A DNA stretch of 64,000 bases from positions 52,413 through 116,412 of the forward strand of contig NZ_JYLI01000019.1 of the NCBI RefSeq assembly GCF_001439785.1, read 5' to 3'. Both the position numbers and the translations under genes were made by a program. This document shows positions 48,701 through 56,446 of the stretch, piece by piece (within the stretch, counting starts at the first letter, position 1; every line of letters begins with the position of its first letter). The notes beneath the pieces are model-generated. The model saw only the letters and a list, made by a program, of their open reading frames with translations, had not been told where the DNA came from and searched no databases. This DNA is from Pseudomonas poae. Lineage in GTDB: Bacteria > Pseudomonadota > Gammaproteobacteria > Pseudomonadales > Pseudomonadaceae.

Positions 48701-51700
48701 AGTTGCTGGCCTCATCGCGCCTGGAAGGCAAGGGCGGCCAGTGGACGAACCACGGCCTGATTGCCAGCGATGGCAGCCTCGGGTTGCAGTTGACCGGTGG
48801 CTACGGGGGCAGCGGGCGTATCAGCAGCGTGGGCGCGCTGGACCTCACCGCCGCGCAGTTGAGCGTTGCGCAACAGGCAAGCATCGCCAGTGGCGGCAGC
48901 AGCCGTATCAGCGTGGGCGACACTCTGGCCAATGAAGGCCGGATTACCTCGGCCACCGACTTGACCGTCAGCGCAGGCACGATCAACAACAGCGGCACCC
49001 TGGGCAGCACCGGCAACCTGCGTCTGGCCGGCTCGACCCTGTTGAACCAGAACGGCCTGATTTTCAGCGGCGGCGACATGGCGCTGCGCATCGACACCTT
49101 CACCAACCGCTTTGCCGACGTTTACGGTCTGGGCAACGTGAGCATCGCCAGGGATGACAACGACGGTCAGAGCAGCACAATCAACAACCTGTCGGCGACG
49201 ATCGAGAGTGGCGGCGACCTGAAGCTGGCGGCGGCGCGTATCGAGAACCGCAAGGATGTGTTCACCACCACCGGCGGGTTGGTATCCAGTTATATCGGCG
49301 TGCAGTGCAGCAGTTGTGCGTCGATTGACACCAACCGCACCGCCGACAGTTACCTGGTGTGGGCGCAGAACTTCAAGTCGCAGATCGTTGCAGACTCGGC
49401 CTCGGCCACCATGACGGCCGGGCGAAATTTCACGGTCGCAGGTGGCGACTTCAGCAACACGAACTCAACTCTCACCGCCGGCGGCAACATCAACTTTGCC
49501 TTGCAGAACTTCACCAACGAAGGGGCCTCGGTCGGCGAATACACGCTGCGCCGTTCTTACACCTACGGCGATGTGAACCCCTACGACCTGTCGCGCTTCA
49601 TGGTGACAGTGATGAACTACAACCGTGGTCATGATCCTTCCTACAATGCATCTGCACCCACTATCCATGTGTGGACCAGCAATGGCACCGAGTCCATCGT
49701 GCGTGTGGTCAACCGGCGCAATGGTCGTGACGATACCAACGGCACCACTCAGTACGGCCCGCTGAGCGTCGCGACCGCTCGATCGGTGGATCCAAGCATC
49801 GGCGCCGCCGACGGCCCTTGGGAAATGGTCGGTGCCCGACCCTTCAACAGCACCACCGTCGGCGCCTCGACTGCCGCCAATGCCGTGGTTCAAGCCGGCG
49901 GCGCTGTGAGCATCAACGCCACGCAAAACCTCACCAACAGCGTGGTGCGCCAAAACGTCGCCGTCAGCGGCAATGCATCGCGGGTCGGCGCCACCCAGGT
50001 CAGCGGCAACACTGCGGTCATGGTCACCATCAACCGTGAGCTGCCGCCCGGCCTTGCCCTGCAACAGGTCAACCCGATTGCCTTGCCTGGCTTCAGCCTG
50101 CCCACCGGCAAAAACGGCCTGTTCCGTCTCAGCGGCCAGGCCGCCAACGACAGCCAGGTGAGCGGCGCTACCGGCCCGCAGAGCTGGACCCTGGGCGGCG
50201 CCAGCGTCGGCGTGGCGCAACGTCAGCAATCTGCGCCCGCCACATCGGGCCGCAGCTTCCAGATCGCCGATGCCGCGCAAACCGCCGCCGGCGTGCATCA
50301 GGTCGTGCTGACCGCCCGCGAAGCAGGTGGCATCAACGCCAACGCCAGCGCGATCAACGTTGCCGGCAACACCGACAGCAGCGCCTGGCAACCGGGGCGT
50401 ACCCCGGACGTTGCAATCAACCACGGCAATGGCGACACCACCCAGGTGTCTCGCCCGGACCTCAACGTGCCTGGCCTGACGCCTGCCGCGCGTGACGCCA
50501 GCACACCGATCACCGCGCCGGCGACCACCGCTCAGCCCGGCTTGTCGAACGCGTCTCGCGATACAACCGTCGCCACCACCCGCAGCGCGCCGGTCAACAT
50601 CCCCGGCGTCACCCCGCAGGCCGTGGACAGCAGCACGTCCGTCGCTACCCAAACCATCAACCGCGTGCAAGGCCTCGCCACCCCGCAAGCCGCCTCGCAA
50701 CCCCACAAATACCTGATCGAAACCAACCCGGTCCTCACCGACCTCAAGCAATTCGTCAGCTCGGACTACCTGCTCGCCGGCCTCGGCTACAACCCCGACG
50801 ACAGCGCCAAACGCCTCGGCGACGGCCTCTACGAACAGCGCCTGATCCAACAGGCCGTGGTCGCCCGCACCGGTCAACGCTTCCTCGACGGCCAGACCTC
50901 CGACGACGCACTGTTCCGCTACCTGATGGACAACGCCATCCACAGCAAACAGAGCCTCGGCCTCTCGGTGGGCGTGTCGCTGACCGGCGAACAGGTCGCC
51001 GCGCTGACCCACGACATCGTGTGGCTGGAAGAGCACGAAGTGAACGGCGAAAAAGTCCTGGTGCCGGTGCTCTACCTCGCCAACGCCGACCAGCGCCTGG
51101 CCTCCAACGGCGCGCTCATCGCCGGCCAGGACGTCAACCTGATCGCAGGCAAAGACCTGACCAACGCCGGCACCCTGCGCGCCAGCAACAACCTCTCGGC
51201 CGCCGCCGGCAACGACCTGATCAACAGCGGCCGCATCGAAGCGGGCAACCGCCTGGACCTGCTGGCCGGCAACAACCTCGTCAACCAGTCCGGCGGCGTG
51301 ATCGCCGGGCGGGACGTGACGCTGACGGCCGTGAAGGGCGATGTGATCAACGAGCGCAGCCTCACCGGGCTGGGCATGGGCGAGGACAACCGCAGCTACT
51401 TTGGCGACGCGGCCCGCGTGGAAGCGGCCAACGACCTGACGATCAAGGCGGGCCGCGATTTCACCAACAGTGGCAGTGTGCTGAAGAGTGGTGCGGATAC
51501 GCTGATCAATGTTGGGCGGGATATCAATATTGTCGCCACGCAAACCCTCGACTCCGGCGACGGGGGCATGTGGAAACACACCTCCAACACCACGCAAAGC
51601 GGTTCGACCGTCAGCGCCGGCCGCGATGTGCAGATGAACGCCGGCCGCGACCTCAACGCCATCGCCAGCGTGATCGACGCCAAGCGCGATATCGGCCTGT

Positions 51701-54291
51701 CGGCCAGAGAAGACATGAACCTGGCCTCGGCAGCGGACGAGGACCACTCGCTGGCCAAGAGCAAAAAGAAAACCACTCAGGAAGATCACGTCAGCCAGGT
51801 CGGCACTGTCGTGAGCGCCGGGGCGGATATCCGCCTGAGCGCGGGGAATGACATGGCGCTGATTTCCAGCCGCGTGACGGCGGGGGATGAGGCGTATCTG
51901 GTGGCGGGTGATCGACTGGATGTGCTGGCGGCGCAGGACAGTGATTATTCGTTGTATGACATGAAGAAGAAGGGGAGTTGGGGCAGCAAGAAAACCCAGC
52001 GTGATGAAGTGACCGATGTGAAGAATATTGGGAGCGCGATCACGGCGGGTGGTGATGTTTCTCTGATCAGCGGCAGTGGTCAACGTTACCAGGCCGCGAA
52101 ATTGCAAAGCGGCGGGGACCTGACTCTGCAGAGCGGTGGCGATATTGCGTTTGAAAGTGTGAAGGACCTGCATCAGGAGAGTCACGAGAAGACCAACAAC
52201 AATGCGTTCTGGGTATCGTCGAAGGGCAAAGGTAATACCGATGAGACTCAGCGTCAGACGCAAATGGTGGCGGAAGGGACCATCGCCATTCACGCAGTCA
52301 ACGGGCTGAAAATCGACGTTACTCAAGTCAATCAACAGAGCGTAAGCCAGTCGATTGATGCAATGGTAAAGGCTGACCCGCAGTTGGCCTGGCTTAAGGA
52401 CGCGGAACAGCGAGGAGATGTTGACTGGCGGCAGGTCAAGGAGATCCACGATAGCTTCAAGTACAGCAACTCAGGGCTGGGGCCGGCTTCGCAGCTGATT
52501 ATCGCGATCGTCATGGCGACTGTGCTTGGGCCATTGGCTGCCGGTGCGATGGGCACTGCCACGGAAGGGCTGGTTACTGCAGGAACGCTATCGGCAGGAA
52601 CCGCTGCCGGGATATCAGCCGCGACAGGCGCTGTTGCCGCGGGTGCGGCGACTAACGCCACGGTCAGTGTCATTAACAACCGTGGCAACCTGGGGGCAGT
52701 ATTCAAAGATGTGACGTCTTCGGATGCGATCAAGGGTTACTTCATTTCGGGCGTGACGGCAGGTTTGACGGCCGGCCTGTTCGATGGCTGGACCGGAACC
52801 GAAACCGTCAATGCCACTGGCAAAATTGTTACCGTGCCTGGCGCCCTTGGAACCTGGGCCGGCGTTGGACAGTTCGCCGCGAACCAAGTCTTGCAAAATA
52901 CCACTTCAACGCTGTTGGGCAAGGCATTGGGGCAAGGCGGGGATCTGGGTGATGCGCTCAAGGGCGCGCTGTTCAACACACTGGCGGCGGCAAGTTTTAA
53001 CGCCATTGGCGACTATACCCAAGGCGTGCTGACGGAAGGGTATCCGCCCAAGGTGATCGTGCACGCCATGGTGGGAGGATTGCTTTCCAAAGCCACAGGC
53101 GGCGATTTCAAGACCGGTGCGCTGGCGGCGGGTATTAACGAAGCGCTAGTCGTTCAGCTCGATACATTGGTTAAAGGCGATAAAGACCTGCTGTCGATGA
53201 GTTCCCAGATTGTGGGCGTGCTGGCCGCTGCGTCGCAGAAGGATGCGGATGCGAAATCCATGGAGCAGGGTGGGTGGGTTGCGAAGAATGCTACTCAATA
53301 TAACTTTTTGGGAGGTCACTCTTCATCTGAGCGGGATAAAGCGCGTAACGCGTTTGCAAAGGATCAACGTATCGACTCAGCCAAAACCCTTATAACACTG
53401 GAGGGCGCGGATCAACGCAGCGATAACCTGTTAGCGGCTTACAAGAACGATCCCGGGTCTTTATCCGCCGCCGAAGTAGCCGAGCTGACCGCCTATCTGC
53501 AGGTCTACACATACGAGCAAGTTGCAGCCAAGGGCGAGACACAAGCGCGTGCAGAATTGGCTAATTTACTTGAAAAGGGACCTGTACCGTCATCAGACTT
53601 TTATTATGCAGGCACCTCCGATGCGAAGAACGCATACGCTGATGCAGCGCGCGCTGAACTCAGTTGGGGGGAGCAATTTTTCTGGACTAGAGACAAGAGC
53701 GCTAACGAGCTTGTTTACAGAGATGCCGAAGGCATTTTGCGTATCAACAATGAGCAGCAAGGTCTCGCGAATATCGGTAGCCCCGCAATCTATGGACTTT
53801 CGGGGCCGTTAGGCGCTAGTGTTCGAATTGCTGCAGCGGCTAATGGGGTGCTCCAGGCTGGTCAAGGTGCCAAGCAGGCCTTCAATGGGGATGGATGGAA
53901 CGCGGCAGGTAATCTGCTGGCTGGCGCGTTGGCGATTGCGGGGTTGGGATTTCCAGGGAGCAAGCCAAGCGTTGCGGTTGGGGCAAAAGGTGCTGCAACG
54001 CAAGGAACGTTTCCAGACGAGGTATTTACCGGGAAGAAACCGCATCAGACCACTCCTGGAATAGGGAGTGTGACACAGGAGAGGTACAACCCCGCGACTG
54101 GGAAACTGGAGAAGTCTGTGATCGAGTACGACCAGTATGGCCGGCAGGTTAAAAGAACGGATTACACTAATCACGGATATGGGAACCAAGAAAAGCCTGC
54201 TGAATATCATTCCGACCCCCACACGCATACCTATGAATATGGTCCAGGCTATGGCTCCAACGGGAAAGAGACGAGGAACAATAATGATTAG
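39730..54291 (+). CDS. cdiA: CdiA: giant filamentous exoprotein with C-terminal toxin
   Basis: 4853 residues in one intact frame. It has an extended signal region ending near LLAQAEG (residues ~30-50) and a TPS secretion domain to about 300 (NGLSHNQFQDYNVGANGVIL). Very long filamentous-haemagglutinin repeats rich in LDN.xG.L follow, to about 2950. A distinct block near 3170-3350 with a Cys pair (QCSSC) may be the receptor-binding region. A Pro/Ala/Thr-rich linker, a conserved KYLIETNP...SSDYLLAGLGY segment near 3660, more repeats, and a membrane-like Ala/Gly stretch near 4260-4330 come next. The variable toxin region starts about residue 4500 after SMEQGGWVAKNATQYN. The last ~100 residues carry EYHSDPHTHTYEYGPGYG, recalling polymorphic toxin type 24 (from memory). 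It overlaps its immunity gene by 8 bp. Large ORFs on the other strand here are artefacts of the repeats. Confidence 0.95.
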   Translation: MDVRQFAFLARQPSAALKTRSSFLGLPKRGLALILANAMFWQPLLAQAEGIVVSAPGTTLGQAGNGVPIVNIAAPNANGLSHNQFQDYNVGANGVILNNATDRTQATQLGGLIVGNPNFKGSAASVILNEVNGASPSQLRGYTEVAGQSAHVIVANPYGISCNGCGFINTPQVTLTTGKAVIDNGQVSRYQVDQGSVAIEGAGLNATNVDQFEIITRAATLNAQIQAKKLTLVTGRNDVDARTLSATARAADGSAAPDLAIDSSALGGMYVGAVKLIGTEAGVGVRLSGDMVAGGDIQIDAAGNVVMGTTTAGTAVAVKAASVEAKGAVYAGTDLSINTQGALTNQHTLAAKDSITLDAGGRLANNGIVEAGVNADNSRNAQGDVRLTAQAVNNSGKTVIASRDLSVNTGELVNQGGTLSAQRGAQITATQIDNQNQGRILSAGSLGINAAQLINSQGGLVSSSGNLSANIGQLINRSGELSSQAQVTLQLDALDNVAGLVSAGQSLNLSATGLIDNQSGRLTARQSMQLTAGSLDNRNGKLVATDLVIGSGALDNSDGTVQGDHALTLTSAALTNQRGTLAAGSAFDLTAASLDNSAGKLTTDGTLSAAIAGQLLNQAGLFAAKGDARLRLGSLDNRQGTLLADTLMLQLAGSINNQQGNLRGNARLGLNAGQVDNSEGGRISSGQVLTASVSGLDQHNDGRFFGQGDVSLDLNGGHLNNQGGVINAPGQLLLSNLDSVDNQGGEISSTRAFTLAATALNNTNARLLSEQALTLRIARALDNTQGLVSAKSLDIHAGSLGNQNGTFSAGEGLLAQVDAALDNRSGKLLARTASVNSASLDNRQGLMQGDASLTLNSVGLLDNRQGTLFAGQGVAIGAGSLDNSGGKLTSDGQLSALISAQLLNQTGLLSAIGQLQVSAASLDNSLKGNLYSQVGVNLDLNHGHLNNQGGLIHAPGALLLRNLNSVDNQGGEISSAQALNVTADSLDNRGGKLLSEQGLQVLIAQALDNSKGLIAASGLDLRANSLINTAGKLSARDDLSARIATDLDNRQGEILGANTVLSGTSLDNGNGLIQADQRLTLNHTGTLSNRNGRLLAGQASDVRAASLDNTSGTFTSDGTLSALISGQWLNQAGLLASAGLLQASAASFDNRNAGRITGKRDLALTIGQLDNRAGSVTAAGQLSVAGAGLDNRSGLLNSGEAMTLTVDGLDNRAGEVSSVTDVVLNGRQLDNSSGGKVLANGDIQLSVERLNNQLKGNLYARRNLNLLLTGPLLNQQGTLRSGAGLTLDMNHGTLDNSDGLINTPGVLVLKNLATVVNQHGEISSEHAFALAAQSLDNSNGKLLSDQALTLTVDQALANLKGVIAAAGLSAQAARLDNTDGVLNSTKDLGLTVAGEWLNGNGEVSSAGASVIDAMTLNNRNGQVMGDVSLNLTTHGALLNQGGTLGAGQRLQVSAASLDNSQSGNLVSDGSLTVQLQGLLDNQAKGRMLSKGDMSLAAGSVDNRGGVLNGRQAQTLSAQSLNNQGGLISAVGPLRLTLDTADNSKGRIASQADLDATVGVLNQQGGEFVAQGNLSLAGNDLDNRNSGLVGATKALQLNVERVDNRAGEISGQLKAQLSGQRLDNSGGKVLAGTALELTVADVINQAKGLVFAQEVNLKAAHLDNRDGTLAAQRVLALQLSGALDNTHGKLSSEGVLQLRAQQIDNSVGNLSSAGDLTLTSDGELLNVGGVVESAQALTLGSASLDNSAQGLLKSQGAASLTTGRLNNGQGGRVISANSLDLTATDLSNGGRIASGGVLTANLASLTQASGSELFSSSELNLDLHQGQLTNAGVINAPLLVLKNLASVDNRNGEISSQNAFTLAARSLDNSSGKLISNQALTLRIEQALANIKGSISAVGLTAHSASLDNTDGLLSSRGGLDVSADGLIDNQRGSLIGDASVLLTASTLDNRAGEMAGKAKVTVNADRIDNQQGQLLSTDTLLMTAASLDNRKGLLGATKTLTLKVGDVDNRSGELTSNADLDLTGQRLDNSDGGKVFSAAGLSLVVEQVLNRLRGQLNGQRLTLTGTALDNSGGKLFSQQPLVVNLTGDLTNQQGLLSSEGSLDVNARSLDNTQGSLSSAQALNVTTRADLNNQGGELVTDAGLILRSANLGNQQGSISGKGPVSVTTGTLNNQAGHLTSGDTLSLATGQLNNGGSIGSVKTLSATVSGLDQQAGKLFSQAGLNLDLSNGQLINREGLINASGALLLSNLTGVDNQSGEISSDQAFTLSAQSLDNSSGRLLSNGDLTLRISQALANIKGLVGAANLNLRAGALNNQGGTLNGRGELQLTSDGLLNNQGGTLLGGSRAVLNAATLDNTARGLINSQGTLDLAAGTLGTGSGGEVSAKRTMDLKLSGVTLDGGQIVGGAGVTLDLNNTDLDNRNGLIAAQGALVLNRVGEINNQNGELSTRQNLTLNLNTLNNTGGKLISSQLLSVNAAALLNQGGLLSGWQGLSVTGGSLDNRNNGTLSSRNGAVDVRLTGALLNTGAGALVSQGRLDLTAASLDNSGGILSSGAGQRLGVSGALNNGSGGLIDSGAELDLQALSLGNQAGTINAQKAMAVTASDLDNSGGTVAGNDRLTVDLLGALTNTNGKLASAGPLLLQRATQVNNQGGQIVSQGLLTLLAGGLDNRQRGTIAARNRVAISSTGVLQNDADGLIYSQEADLNINTAGLTNAGGAVQGQSGLSLDINGDIDNQGGKLLAQTGDTVIKANTLSNQGGSVASLTGLVDANLNASLLNGLAQNTAGVVQGQRVNLVALTVDNGQGRIAAQNGDAVIRATRMLNAYGGLYAKGAVLVRSASLDNGNGQIAGQRIDLGLTGQLNNQSGVIESDETLTLQASDLVNQGGKLRALARSGKTQFQIGNLFDNRNGLVEIANTDLSLAAASLQNNGGQLLHSGEGEFDISLPNVTAVGGNIVTRGGLTLNADTWTNSSVIQAGRLYVNVGTFTQTATGQLLASSRLEGKGGQWTNHGLIASDGSLGLQLTGGYGGSGRISSVGALDLTAAQLSVAQQASIASGGSSRISVGDTLANEGRITSATDLTVSAGTINNSGTLGSTGNLRLAGSTLLNQNGLIFSGGDMALRIDTFTNRFADVYGLGNVSIARDDNDGQSSTINNLSATIESGGDLKLAAARIENRKDVFTTTGGLVSSYIGVQCSSCASIDTNRTADSYLVWAQNFKSQIVADSASATMTAGRNFTVAGGDFSNTNSTLTAGGNINFALQNFTNEGASVGEYTLRRSYTYGDVNPYDLSRFMVTVMNYNRGHDPSYNASAPTIHVWTSNGTESIVRVVNRRNGRDDTNGTTQYGPLSVATARSVDPSIGAADGPWEMVGARPFNSTTVGASTAANAVVQAGGAVSINATQNLTNSVVRQNVAVSGNASRVGATQVSGNTAVMVTINRELPPGLALQQVNPIALPGFSLPTGKNGLFRLSGQAANDSQVSGATGPQSWTLGGASVGVAQRQQSAPATSGRSFQIADAAQTAAGVHQVVLTAREAGGINANASAINVAGNTDSSAWQPGRTPDVAINHGNGDTTQVSRPDLNVPGLTPAARDASTPITAPATTAQPGLSNASRDTTVATTRSAPVNIPGVTPQAVDSSTSVATQTINRVQGLATPQAASQPHKYLIETNPVLTDLKQFVSSDYLLAGLGYNPDDSAKRLGDGLYEQRLIQQAVVARTGQRFLDGQTSDDALFRYLMDNAIHSKQSLGLSVGVSLTGEQVAALTHDIVWLEEHEVNGEKVLVPVLYLANADQRLASNGALIAGQDVNLIAGKDLTNAGTLRASNNLSAAAGNDLINSGRIEAGNRLDLLAGNNLVNQSGGVIAGRDVTLTAVKGDVINERSLTGLGMGEDNRSYFGDAARVEAANDLTIKAGRDFTNSGSVLKSGADTLINVGRDINIVATQTLDSGDGGMWKHTSNTTQSGSTVSAGRDVQMNAGRDLNAIASVIDAKRDIGLSAREDMNLASAADEDHSLAKSKKKTTQEDHVSQVGTVVSAGADIRLSAGNDMALISSRVTAGDEAYLVAGDRLDVLAAQDSDYSLYDMKKKGSWGSKKTQRDEVTDVKNIGSAITAGGDVSLISGSGQRYQAAKLQSGGDLTLQSGGDIAFESVKDLHQESHEKTNNNAFWVSSKGKGNTDETQRQTQMVAEGTIAIHAVNGLKIDVTQVNQQSVSQSIDAMVKADPQLAWLKDAEQRGDVDWRQVKEIHDSFKYSNSGLGPASQLIIAIVMATVLGPLAAGAMGTATEGLVTAGTLSAGTAAGISAATGAVAAGAATNATVSVINNRGNLGAVFKDVTSSDAIKGYFISGVTAGLTAGLFDGWTGTETVNATGKIVTVPGALGTWAGVGQFAANQVLQNTTSTLLGKALGQGGDLGDALKGALFNTLAAASFNAIGDYTQGVLTEGYPPKVIVHAMVGGLLSKATGGDFKTGALAAGINEALVVQLDTLVKGDKDLLSMSSQIVGVLAAASQKDADAKSMEQGGWVAKNATQYNFLGGHSSSERDKARNAFAKDQRIDSAKTLITLEGADQRSDNLLAAYKNDPGSLSAAEVAELTAYLQVYTYEQVAAKGETQARAELANLLEKGPVPSSDFYYAGTSDAKNAYADAARAELSWGEQFFWTRDKSANELVYRDAEGILRINNEQQGLANIGSPAIYGLSGPLGASVRIAAAANGVLQAGQGAKQAFNGDGWNAAGNLLAGALAIAGLGFPGSKPSVAVGAKGAATQGTFPDEVFTGKKPHQTTPGIGSVTQERYNPATGKLEKSVIEYDQYGRQVKRTDYTNHGYGNQEKPAEYHSDPHTHTYEYGPGYGSNGKETRNNND
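51281..51972 (+). repeat. Segment of cdiA duplicated downstream, copy 1
   Basis: 692 bp with only a couple of differences from 56520-57211 (constant offset 5239). It codes for the FHA-2 like part that precedes the toxin region. Sequence diverges sharply after 51972. Confidence 0.92.
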
Positions 54292-54607
54292 TCTTCCAGA
54301 GTTGAATGAGTTGCTTGTTGCTCACAACTGCTTGCATGCAATTAGTATTCAGTTGAATGCTGACGGGATAGCTTATGATTTATCTCTATCGATTTCGGTG
54401 TCTGAAAAGGTAGGGGCTGATGACGTTAGTATCAGGTTCATTGATATTAGCCAATTTACGTCCCGTGATTTCGGCGGCGGATTAACTCAGCTGATGCACA
54501 TGAACGTTAGTAAGCTTGATTCTGGCTTTGATAGGATGCGTTATCAACTGAGTGATCTTGAGGATAAAAAGTTGTCGTTTTACTTCTCATCATTTTCGCT
54601 TGATTAG
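54284..54607 (+). CDS. cdiI: CdiI immunity protein for the full-length CdiA
   Basis: A 107-residue protein whose ATG at 54284 lies inside the last codons of cdiA, with GAGGAACAATA as ribosome site, so it is coupled to it. Sequence is acidic and lower in GC than cdiA, typical of immunity genes. It begins MISLPELNELLVAHNCLHA and ends SDLEDKKLSFYFSSF. The family is not recognised. Position and overlap make immunity against the adjacent CdiA C-terminus the best call. Confidence 0.85.
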   Translation: MISLPELNELLVAHNCLHAISIQLNADGIAYDLSLSISVSEKVGADDVSIRFIDISQFTSRDFGGGLTQLMHMNVSKLDSGFDRMRYQLSDLEDKKLSFYFSSFSLD

Positions 54608-54811
54608 CTGGTGCAAAAGCAACTGGCGCAGGAAATGCTGGAAAGGTAGCAGACGATATTCCAGCAACATCCCCGCTGGCTCGGGACGGGTTACGCGAAG
54701 ACTTAGCGGCGCAAGCTGGTATTCCTCGGAATATTACTGAAAATCCTTCCGCCGTTTGGGGGAAATCAATAGATGATGTTAAACGGTCGCTCACCATGGA
54801 CGGCGCAACAC
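54607..54811 (+). pseudogene. Displaced CdiA-CT fragment cut by the IS element
   Basis: Right after the cdiI stop, a frame with no start codon reads GAKATGAGNAGKV, then SPLARDGLREDLAAQAGIP and SAVWGKSIDD, ending at DGAT where the IS begins. The middle resembles C-terminal regions of pseudomonad CDI/FHA toxins, so it is a remnant of an alternative toxin end that was displaced downstream. Its own immunity gene is not seen and may have been lost. Confidence 0.6.
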
Positions 54812-54847
54812 TGAACTGGTCAAGTAATCTTGGACACTGATTACGGT

Positions 54848-55682
54848 TCACGCCGCCAACCTTTCCTTCATGACCGGCGACCGGTAGTCGTTATAGCTGT
54901 GAGGCCTGCTGATGTTGTAGCGAGAGACATAGCGCTGTACGTCTGCTCGGGCCTCATGTTCCAGCTTGTAGCCCGTCTCAGGCACCCACTCTGATTTCAA
55001 ACTGCCAAAGAAACGCTCCATCGGGGCGTATCCCAGCACTCGCCTTTACGGCTCATGCTTTGCCTAAAACCCTGTTTGAGCAGCTCGTTTCGAAACTTAT
55101 GACTGGTGTACTGGCAACCTTGTCAGAATGAAACAACACATTCTGGGGATGGCCGCGTAGCTCAACCGCCATGCGTAGCGCTTCGCAGGTCAGGTTGGCA
55201 TCAGAAATCATCGAGAACGACCAGCCTACGATCCTGCGAGCGTACAAATCCAAAACGGCGGCAAAGTACATCCACCGCTTGCCGACCTTGATGTAAGTCA
55301 CGTCGCCACACCACACCTGATTAACCGCCGTCACATCAAATTTCCGCTTGAGCACGTGTGGCGCCACCAAGGCCTCCGCGCCCGGCGACTTGTACTTATG
55401 GCGCCTGCGTTGACGACTAGCGATGCCAGCTTCGCGCATCAAACTGCGAGCCATATAACGTCCGATACGATGCCCTTTGGCTTGTAGCTCCTTGGACAAT
55501 GTACGTGCGCCGGCCGACTCTCTGGACGCCTTGTGGTGCCTGACCAGCGCGGCCTTGAGCTTGTCGCGTTCAGGATTTGCTCTGCCCTGGCGCTGACGCC
55601 AGGCGTAGAAACTGCTGCGGTTGACCCCGAACGCCCGACAACACCTTTTAACGCCGTACTGCTCGTCCAGCTCATCGATCAA
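54848..55682 (-). pseudogene. IS3-family transposase orfB with two frameshifts
   Basis: The integrase core is recognisable: first Asp in VWCGDVTYIKVGKRW, second in LFHSD, and Glu in PMERFFGSLKSEWV (DDE triad). Two single-base deletions break it, near 55122 (HSDQGCQYTS becomes HSDKVASTP and then stops) and near 55029 (CWDNAPMERF becomes LGYAPMERF). A full-length protein of about 275 residues would be expected. In intact elements orfB is made as an OrfAB fusion by -1 frameshifting. Transposition from this copy alone is unlikely. Confidence 0.93.
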
Positions 55683-55996
55683 CGTGAATGATCTTTGGCG
55701 TCCAAAAGCAGGAGAGCACTGGCCTTTTTTAGGATTTCGATATCCAGGTCTTTCTCTCTGAGCAGAGCTTTGAGCCTCTGGATTTCTCGTTGATCAGCGG
55801 TAATCGCCTTGGCCCCTACGGGAGTCGAGCCCAAGCGTTCTTTTTGCACTTGATCGATCCAGCGACGCAGCGCTGTGGGGCCGATATCCAGGCTGGCACA
55901 GACTTCGGTAACTGGCTGACCTTCATCCAACACCATGCTGGCGGCCTTGAGCTTGAACTCACTCGAATAAGATTTACGCATATCCAAACACCTCAA
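55679..55996 (-). CDS. IS3-family transposase OrfA
   Basis: A 105-residue helix-turn-helix protein (MRKSYSSEFKLKAASMVL, then TEVCASLDIGPTALRRW) with a leucine-zipper-like C-terminus (LKALLREKDLDIEILKKAS). It is the intact DNA-binding subunit of the IS. Just before the stop, the zero-frame codons CTA AAA AAG give the classic A-AAA-AAG slippery heptamer (plus-strand 55724-55730), so a ribosome slipping back one base would enter the orfB frame. Confidence 0.93.
   Translation of the reverse strand: MRCLDMRKSYSSEFKLKAASMVLDEGQPVTEVCASLDIGPTALRRWIDQVQKERLGSTPVGAKAITADQREIQRLKALLREKDLDIEILKKASALLLLDAKDHSR
55724..55730 (-). promoter_or_regulatory. Programmed -1 frameshift heptamer of the IS
   Basis: AAAAAAG on the minus strand in the phase A-AAA-AAG of orfA; the -1 frame from here is open into orfB. 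Confidence 0.75.
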
Positions 55997-56074
55997 ATTT
56001 GGGCGCTATCATAGCGCCCGAATGAAGTGTCCAAAATCATTAGGCCAGTTCAAGTTGCATCCCTTTTGCCCCCC

Positions 56075-56380
56075 CCTGACGACCTACGGTCTATCTGCTC
56101 AAGACGCCCTTTTTGATCATGAATTTTCGCTCCTTAACAGGAGCAAAATCTCAATACACAACACGCACCTCTTGCGAGGTGGGTATTTCCTATATGTATC
56201 AATTAGTTATCCTATTACTGCTTTTTAAATGCTGCTATACATTTGTAATAAAAAATGCAGGTTCACCCAATAAACATTGACGTATGGCGTATAGTTTTTG
56301 CGATACGCAGCCGCGAAGCAAGCAAGTGGGTTCACTCCTTCAGATCGGCCCTTTTTTGGCTACGCACTGGGTGGCCGGCT
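56075..56380 (+). repeat. ~300-bp hairpin-bearing direct repeat, copy A
   Basis: Imperfect copy of 61337-61631, same orientation. Shared landmarks in order: CCTGACGACC, the hairpin GCTCCTTAACAGGAGC, ATCTCAATACACA, the hairpin CACCTCTTGCGAGGTG, TATATGTATCAATTAGTTAT, a TATACATTTGT element and a run of T residues. It fills the gene-free stretch between the IS and the EndoU cassette and may carry a promoter or structured RNA. Confidence 0.75.
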
Positions 56381-56446
56381 GCAAACATAGCCTGGGCCTT
56401 TCGGTGGGCGTGTCATTCACCGGCGAACAGGTCGCCGCGCTGACCA

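Larger units (their letters stand above)
54812..56052 (-). mobile_element. IS3-family insertion sequence, 1241 bp, decayed
   Basis: Ends are inverted repeats that start TGAACTGG and share TTGGACAC inside (21 of 26 positions match). It carries orfA and orfB on the minus strand, with an A6G frameshift signal. No clear target duplication flanks it (CAC on the left, AGT on the right). orfB is broken by two frameshifts, so the element is not self-mobile. Confidence 0.9.

Noticed and set aside
39001..52449. Several very long open frames antisense to cdiA (for example 39001-42117, 43531-46539 and 49465-52449)
   Set aside because: They mirror the repetitive GC-rich codons of cdiA; they lack ribosome sites and recognisable domains and have the skewed residue use of shadows.
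56022..56228. Small frame in repeat copy A whose translation resembles one in copy B (61389-61646)
   Set aside because: Likeness follows from the DNA repeat; there is no ribosome site and the ends differ. A structured or regulatory element is likelier.
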